Positions 59,729 through 64,000 of a stretch of DNA of 64,000 bases are shown here, piece by piece; position 1 is the first letter of the stretch; every line of letters starts with the position of its first letter. The notes below the pieces were generated by a model that made no database searches, was not told the DNA's origin, and was given only the letters and a program-made list of their open reading frames with translations. The translations under genes were made by a program, and so were the position numbers. The stretch lies in the NCBI RefSeq assembly GCF_004634245.1, contig NZ_SJTF01000013.1, forward strand, positions 1 to 64,000, read 5' to 3'. Origin of the DNA: Flavobacterium foetidum. GTDB lineage: Bacteria > Bacteroidota > Bacteroidia > Flavobacteriales > Flavobacteriaceae.

Positions 59729-60781
59729 CTAATTGTTTTTATCCAAGATTGTTTTTATCGCCTTTACATAATCTGGAACCTTTAGAGTATTTGTATCTAA
59801 ACCAACACTTCCATTTCCGTAAGGATGATATTTCTTGAGACTTGAAACCGAAAATAATCCGACAGTCGGAGCTTTTGATGCGCTTGCCAAATGCATGATA
59901 CCGCTGTCTGCGCCCACAAAAACATCGACATTTGCGAGAACACTTCCTATTTCGCGAACATCTTTACTATAAAAGCTCGGCGCCTCAAAACTTATCTGAG
60001 AAACATTTTCGACAGGAAGCACTTCAAAGATATTATAGTCTTGAAAATCGTTTTTTAGTGCGTTATAAAAATCAGCCCACCAAGATTCGCAATAGCATTT
60101 TTCGCCTGTGGCAAAAGTAAAAATGGCTATGGTCCTTTTATCTGGGTCAATAATATCATTTAAGATTTTTTTGCCATTTGCTTTTTCAGCTTCAGACAAT
60201 TTTAAATCTAAAAGTGCAATCGGTTCCTTTTTATCTTCGATACCAAACTGACTTAGAAAATACCTGAAATTATAAACAGGATATTTTGCAATATGATCGT
60301 AGTCGTTAAAATCTAATTGAACATTTTCTGGCAGATCTCCAAAAAATTTATATTTAGCAGTAGAAAACTGCACGGCAAGTCTTCCCGAAGAAGAATTCTG
60401 GTCGACATTAAGCACCAAATCGTAGTTTTGTCTTCTAATTAATGTCCAGACTTTTATATATTTTAGTAATTCCTTAAAAGGCTTTTTAGGAAGATCGATA
60501 ATCTTATCGATATTGCCGTACCTTTCAAAAACAATCGGAGCCAAGGTTCCTTTTACAAACAGGTCAATGGTACAGTCTGGAAATGTTTTGCTCACTTCTT
60601 GAATAAGCGGCGTAATGAGGAGTAAGTTTCCTAGTCTTCCGTTGGGTCTGCAGATTAGTACTTTTTTTATTTTGCTGGTATCTATTGATCCGCTTTTTAA
60701 TGCATTTGCATTCCCAATATTTTTGGTGAGGTTACGCATCAAACTGCGCCTGACCATGTTAACTTTTTTTAAGTTACCCAT
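59729..60781 (-). CDS. Glycosyltransferase family 9 (heptosyltransferase-like)
   Basis: The 350-residue protein is a GT-B glycosyltransferase of family 9: VLICRPNGRLGNLLLITPLI near residue 42 is the N-terminal signature, followed by FPDCTIDLFVKG, and FVGADSGIMHLASASKAPTVGLF near the C-terminus is the nucleotide-sugar site. An N-terminal basic stretch of about 40 residues precedes the fold (ATGs also at residues 9 and 15). Family members add heptose or other sugars to the LPS core. With waaA, galE and the sugar aminotransferase also in the window it fits envelope glycan synthesis, but they are not one cluster. Confidence 0.9.
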   Translation of the reverse strand: MGNLKKVNMVRRSLMRNLTKNIGNANALKSGSIDTSKIKKVLICRPNGRLGNLLLITPLIQEVSKTFPDCTIDLFVKGTLAPIVFERYGNIDKIIDLPKKPFKELLKYIKVWTLIRRQNYDLVLNVDQNSSSGRLAVQFSTAKYKFFGDLPENVQLDFNDYDHIAKYPVYNFRYFLSQFGIEDKKEPIALLDLKLSEAEKANGKKILNDIIDPDKRTIAIFTFATGEKCYCESWWADFYNALKNDFQDYNIFEVLPVENVSQISFEAPSFYSKDVREIGSVLANVDVFVGADSGIMHLASASKAPTVGLFSVSSLKKYHPYGNGSVGLDTNTLKVPDYVKAIKTILDKNN

Positions 60782-60837
60782 TCATTAAACTGTTTTTAGA
60801 AATTAAATGTTATCAACATTATTTGATTCGATCTGAT

Positions 60838-60845
60838 CAAATATA
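60838..60845 (-). promoter_or_regulatory. -7 box of the glycosyltransferase gene
   Basis: The minus strand reads TATATTTG, giving a leader of about 50 nt. The rest of the gap 60782-61021 is AT-rich with no gene. Confidence 0.45.
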
Positions 60846-61021
60846 AGTTAAAATTTTCCTAAAATTAAAATCTTTGAACAAGCAAACATTACAAAATTGT
60901 AAAATTATTTATCAAAATTCACATCATTCACTTTTAGAGGATGTTAAAATACAATGATTCTGATATAAATTTTATAACAATAGACGTACTCCAGCTAAAA
61001 ATAGACGAAAGGCAGGTTTAA

Positions 61022-61816
61022 CTAGACATTGATGGTTACGGTGTATCCTTCGGATCCGCGTATATTAAAAACGGTTCCGTTTTCGAAAATTAGATATTGC
61101 CCCTTAATTCCAATTAGTTTTCCCTGAAAAGAAGGTGTTTTGTCTAGATTCAGACTGGCTACCTTAGCTGGATAATTAAGAACTGGATACTTCAGGTCAT
61201 AAACATCATTCTTTTCACTAAAAAAATATTCTTTAACCTCAGCAGGAAGCAGGCTTTCAATCTTTGACTTCTCCACAATTAAATCGCATGATTCTCCATT
61301 ACACGAAAGCATTTTTCGCCAATTGGTTTTGTCTGTATAGTGATTTTTCAAGGCGACCTCGGTAATTCCGGCCAAGTATCGGTTTGGAACCTCTACCAGT
61401 GCGATTGCCTGCGTAGCCCCCTGATCTATCCAGCGCGTTGGAACCTGGCTTTTTCGGGTTACTCCTACTTTTACTTCTGTTGCCACTGCAAGATAAACCA
61501 CATGAGGTTGTAATTGCGCCTTGGTTTCATAATCTAAATCACGATCGGCAATTCCTAAATGAGCTGTACTCAATTCGGGTCTCATGATCCAATCGCCCAC
61601 GGCAGGGCTTGAGTAAAAACAGTCATAACAAAAACCTTGTCTGAATATTTTTTTCTTCTTACCGCAGTTGAGGCATTGGTAGCCTGTAAAATTGATTTCA
61701 ATTTCTTTGTTCAACAACTGGTTTATGTTAAGAAAACTATCTTCAAAAACCAGATAATATTGAATCGGGTCTCCAAACTCGGTCTGCATTTTGGCAAGAA
61801 CACCTTGATATGTCAT
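61022..61816 (-). CDS. DUF2797 protein
   Basis: The 264-residue protein has the DUF2797 pattern: an N-terminal beta part, a zinc-ribbon-like set CLNCGKKKKIFRQGFCYDCF (residues about 48-67), then a domain with VKVGVTRKSQVPTRWIDQGA, whose KxGxTR...R...GA order recalls the GIY-YIG nuclease fold, and WRKMLSCNGESC. The family is known from structure and genome surveys only; nucleic acid binding is a reasonable guess from the zinc ribbon. It diverges from the GH3-like gene. Confidence 0.88.
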   Translation of the reverse strand: MTYQGVLAKMQTEFGDPIQYYLVFEDSFLNINQLLNKEIEINFTGYQCLNCGKKKKIFRQGFCYDCFYSSPAVGDWIMRPELSTAHLGIADRDLDYETKAQLQPHVVYLAVATEVKVGVTRKSQVPTRWIDQGATQAIALVEVPNRYLAGITEVALKNHYTDKTNWRKMLSCNGESCDLIVEKSKIESLLPAEVKEYFFSEKNDVYDLKYPVLNYPAKVASLNLDKTPSFQGKLIGIKGQYLIFENGTVFNIRGSEGYTVTINV

Positions 61817-61949
61817 TTTGTAAATTAGATTTTAGATTATAAATTTAAGGTTTAAACAACGCTTTTCAGTTTCGAATTTTAGAAATTAAAAGTTGAAATT
61901 ATGTTAAATCTTTTCGTTTAAACAGGGTGTTTTTTTTTACAAAAAACAT

Positions 61950-61957
61950 TATTTTTG
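61950..61957 (+). promoter_or_regulatory. -7 box upstream of the GH3-like gene
   Basis: TATTTTTG matches TAnnTTTG and implies a leader of about 105 nt. The 61817-62067 gap contains no gene. Confidence 0.4.
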
Positions 61958-62067
61958 ATACAACGGCAAAGTTACTATTTGTCTATTTATATTCAAATTT
62001 AAAATATCCGGATTTTATGTTAAGGCATAAAATCTCTAAATAATAATTTAAAATCCAGCTATATTCC

Positions 62068-63579
62068 ATGCCTTTATCGATAATAAATTCGTTTGCCTCA
62101 TGGGTTCTTAAACAAAGGATACACCAGATAGAACTTTTTCTAAAATATCCGAATGAAGTTCAGGAAGAATTACTGCACAACTTATTGACAGCTTCAGAGA
62201 ACACGGCTATTGGCAGACAATATGAGTTTTCTACCATAAACTCTTACCAGACTTTTGCAGAAAGAGTTCCTATTGCCACTTACGAAGAATTACAGCCCTT
62301 AATCGAAAGAACCCGTCAGGGCGAACAGGGCGTCTTTTGGGAAACACCAATAAAATGGTTTGCAAAATCAAGCGGTACTACAAACGCCAAAAGCAAATTT
62401 ATTCCGGTGAGCAATGAGGCACTTGAAGATTGCCATTATAAGGGCAGCAAAGACCTACTTTGTTTGTATTTGAATAATAATGAAGATTCTGAACTGTTCC
62501 TTGGAAAAAGTCTTCGATTAGGCGGAAGTTCTCAGATTTATGAAAACAACAATACTTTCTTTGGTGATTTGTCGGCAATTTTAATTGAGAACATGCCAAT
62601 TTGGGCCGAATTTAGCAGTACTCCTAGCAGCAAGACCTCATTAATGAGCGAATGGGAGAGCAAAATTGCAGCGATTATCAATGAAACTAAAAATGAAAAT
62701 GTAACCAGTTTTGCAGGAGTTCCCTCGTGGATGCTGGTATTAATGAATAAGGTTTTAGAAAATACCGGAAAACAGAGCTTACTAGAACTTTGGCCGAATC
62801 TTGAAGTTTACTTTCACGGAGGTGTAAGTTTTTCGCCTTATAGAGATCAGTACAAAAAAATCCTTCCGAGCAACGATTTCAAATATTATGAAATTTACAA
62901 TGCTTCTGAAGGCTTTTTTGCCATTCAGGACCTTAACAATTCTAGCGATTTACTATTGATGCTCGATTACGGAATTTTCTATGAATTTATCCCAATGGAA
63001 ACTTTTGGCACTCCAAACCAAAAAGTAGTTCGTCTTGCTGATGTTGAATTGGATAAGAATTACGCTATTGTAATTACGACAAATTCAGGATTATGGCGTT
63101 ATTTGATTGGGGACACAATCCGTTTTACCTCTCTAAATCCGTATCGCATAAGAGTTACCGGAAGAACCAAACATCACATTAATGTTTTTGGGGAAGAATT
63201 AATGGTGGAAAACACCGATCAGGCGATTGCAAAAGCTTGTCAGATTACGCAAACAGAGGTCATTGATTATACGGTTGCTCCTATTTTTATGCAAGACAAA
63301 GAAAAAGGCGCTCATGAATGGATGATAGAATTCAAGAAGAAACCTGCCGATGTTGGTCTGTTCCAAAAAGTTTTGGATGAAACACTGCAGACTCTAAATT
63401 CTGATTACGAGGCCAAACGCTACAACAATATGACCTTAAATCCGCTGGTAATTAACGTAGCCAGAGAAAATCTTTTCTACGACTGGCTAAAAGAACGAAA
63501 TAAACTGGGTGGTCAGAATAAGATACCGAGACTTTCGAACCAAAGAGATTATTTGGAGCAACTGAAAGAGATGTGTTAA
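62068..63579 (+). CDS. GH3-like acyl-adenylating enzyme
   Basis: The 503-residue protein belongs to the GH3 branch of the adenylate-forming (ANL) enzymes: KWFAKSSGTTNAKSKFIPVS near residue 95 is the ATP-binding P-loop region, YFHGGVSFSPY and YEIYNASEGFFAIQD form the acyl/adenylate site, and the TGRTKHHINVFGEELM hinge precedes the C-terminal domain. Plant GH3 enzymes join amino acids to auxin or jasmonate. The bacterial members have no known substrate, though acid-amine conjugation is likely. It directly precedes a small membrane protein gene. Confidence 0.88.
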   Translation: MPLSIINSFASWVLKQRIHQIELFLKYPNEVQEELLHNLLTASENTAIGRQYEFSTINSYQTFAERVPIATYEELQPLIERTRQGEQGVFWETPIKWFAKSSGTTNAKSKFIPVSNEALEDCHYKGSKDLLCLYLNNNEDSELFLGKSLRLGGSSQIYENNNTFFGDLSAILIENMPIWAEFSSTPSSKTSLMSEWESKIAAIINETKNENVTSFAGVPSWMLVLMNKVLENTGKQSLLELWPNLEVYFHGGVSFSPYRDQYKKILPSNDFKYYEIYNASEGFFAIQDLNNSSDLLLMLDYGIFYEFIPMETFGTPNQKVVRLADVELDKNYAIVITTNSGLWRYLIGDTIRFTSLNPYRIRVTGRTKHHINVFGEELMVENTDQAIAKACQITQTEVIDYTVAPIFMQDKEKGAHEWMIEFKKKPADVGLFQKVLDETLQTLNSDYEAKRYNNMTLNPLVINVARENLFYDWLKERNKLGGQNKIPRLSNQRDYLEQLKEMC

Positions 63580-63611
63580 AACAAAATAAAAATTTTACCA
63601 AATCATACAAA

Positions 63612-63860
63612 ATGAAAAAGAAGTTTAACGAAATGACTAGTGAAGAACTAATCAAAACGCATAAAACATTAAAAACAGTTACTTATTTATTTGGCGTCAT
63701 ACTGTTTGTTTTGTTTGTTCTTAATATTTTTCTTGTTGCTAATAAAGGCTTTAGCGCGTCAAATATTATTCCGATTGCGTTGCTTCCTATTTTTATTTTG
63801 AATATGAATACTTTGAAGGAAATTAAAAAGGAATTGGAGTCTAGAGGACAGCAATCCTAA
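63612..63860 (+). CDS. Small two-helix membrane protein
   Basis: The start at ATG 63612 (82 residues, MKKKFNEMTSEELIKTHKTL) is preferred; the frame opens 39 bp earlier inside the upstream gene's end. The protein has an amphipathic start, two membrane helices (about 23-41 and 51-67) and a charged end NTLKEIKKELESR. It resembles a small Bacteroidota family sometimes annotated as redox-active disulfide protein 2, although no cysteine is present here. Function unknown. It lies 32 bp behind the GH3-like gene. Confidence 0.78.
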   Translation: MKKKFNEMTSEELIKTHKTLKTVTYLFGVILFVLFVLNIFLVANKGFSASNIIPIALLPIFILNMNTLKEIKKELESRGQQS

Positions 63861-63890
63861 ACTTAGTAAAACATCAGTTCGCTATTGCTC

Positions 63891-63938
63891 GTGTGTAACT
63901 GGATAGCCTGCTCCGCCTTCTTTTGGCGGGACATGCCC
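63891..63938 (+). ncRNA. Structured intergenic element with GGATAGCC core, copy 2
   Basis: GTGTGT (63891-63896) pairs with ACATGC (63931-63936), two pairs being G-U, enclosing GGATAGCC (63901-63908), a CCGCC/GGCGG hairpin (63913-63917 with 63925-63929) and the end GGGACATGCCC. The core, the closing stem and the end match copy 1 at 11622-11702, though copy 2 is shorter. It is followed by a good terminator on the same strand, which supports transcription in this direction. Confidence 0.5.
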
Positions 63939-63944
63939 AAATAC

Positions 63945-63987
63945 AAAACCTCAACTCTTATTAAAAAGACTGAGGTTTTCTTTTTTG
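63945..63987 (+). terminator. Terminator after the structured element
   Basis: A 9-bp stem AAAACCTCA/TGAGGTTTT (63945-63953 with 63971-63979) followed by CTTTTTT. It can end both the element and the transcript of the GH3-like operon. Confidence 0.85.
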
Positions 63988-64000
63988 AGTTAAGTATCTG

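Overview
The window looks like chromosomal DNA of a Flavobacterium-type member of the Bacteroidota (family Flavobacteriaceae). The reasons are the AT-rich composition, many TAnnTTTG promoter boxes (the Bacteroidetes -7 element), a type IX secretion (T9SS) plug protein, a secreted protein ending in a gliding-motility type B sorting domain, and many Bacteroidota-typical families (DUF5916, DUF5103, DUF983, DUF6370, U32, SNF2, GH3-like). I see no rRNA, CRISPR array, prophage or insertion sequence. About 54 real protein genes and three tRNA genes fill the window, mostly as short operons.

Layout. 1-7.3 kb: tRNA-Gly(TCC), a GNAT acetyltransferase, two convergent L,D-transpeptidases, a DUF5916 outer-membrane protein and gpmI. 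7.5-17.6 kb: a U32 protein, small membrane and outer-membrane proteins, a DUF2383 protein, an aspartate aminotransferase, a fatty-acid desaturase, rsmG, an unrecognised protein and pruA. 17.8-23.7 kb: the complete ligase-associated DNA repair operon (metallo-beta-lactamase exonuclease, ATP-dependent ligase, Lhr-core-like helicase, PdeM phosphoesterase). 23.6-31.7 kb: apaG, T9SS plug, SNF2 helicase, methyltransferase, map and a DUF445 protein. 31.9-37.8 kb: purT, a DUF6370 protein, a Crp/Fnr regulator, pirin, YceI, an AraC regulator and a DUF983 protein. 37.9-43.9 kb: fabD, a candidate toxin-antitoxin pair, an EamA transporter, galE, a sugar aminotransferase and KDO transferase (waaA). 44.2-48.1 kb: a tiny heptad-repeat lipoprotein, a DUF1508 protein, tRNA-Gly(GCC)-tRNA-Leu(TAA) and mutS. 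48.2-64 kb: a DUF1573 protein, an SpoU methyltransferase, a frameshifted lectin-domain T9SS substrate, a folK-deoxynucleoside kinase fusion, sppA, a hydrolase, an AsmA protein, a glycosyltransferase, a DUF2797 protein and a GH3-like enzyme.

Most interesting signals: (1) pirin and yceI carry the same 18-bp near-palindromic operator exactly 23 bp before their -7 boxes, next to a Crp/Fnr gene, which suggests a small regulon; (2) two intergenic copies of a structured GGATAGCC-containing element that looks like a Flavobacterium noncoding RNA family; (3) a perfect 12-bp inverted repeat that would bury the start codon of the T9SS plug gene in read-through transcripts but not in locally initiated ones; (4) a 71-residue lipoprotein made of seven-residue repeats and ending in lysines, reminiscent of Braun's lipoprotein, in a window that also encodes two L,D-transpeptidases. 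Several dispersed palindromic or nested inverted repeats fill intergenic gaps. All functional calls are from reading the sequence; no database search was run.
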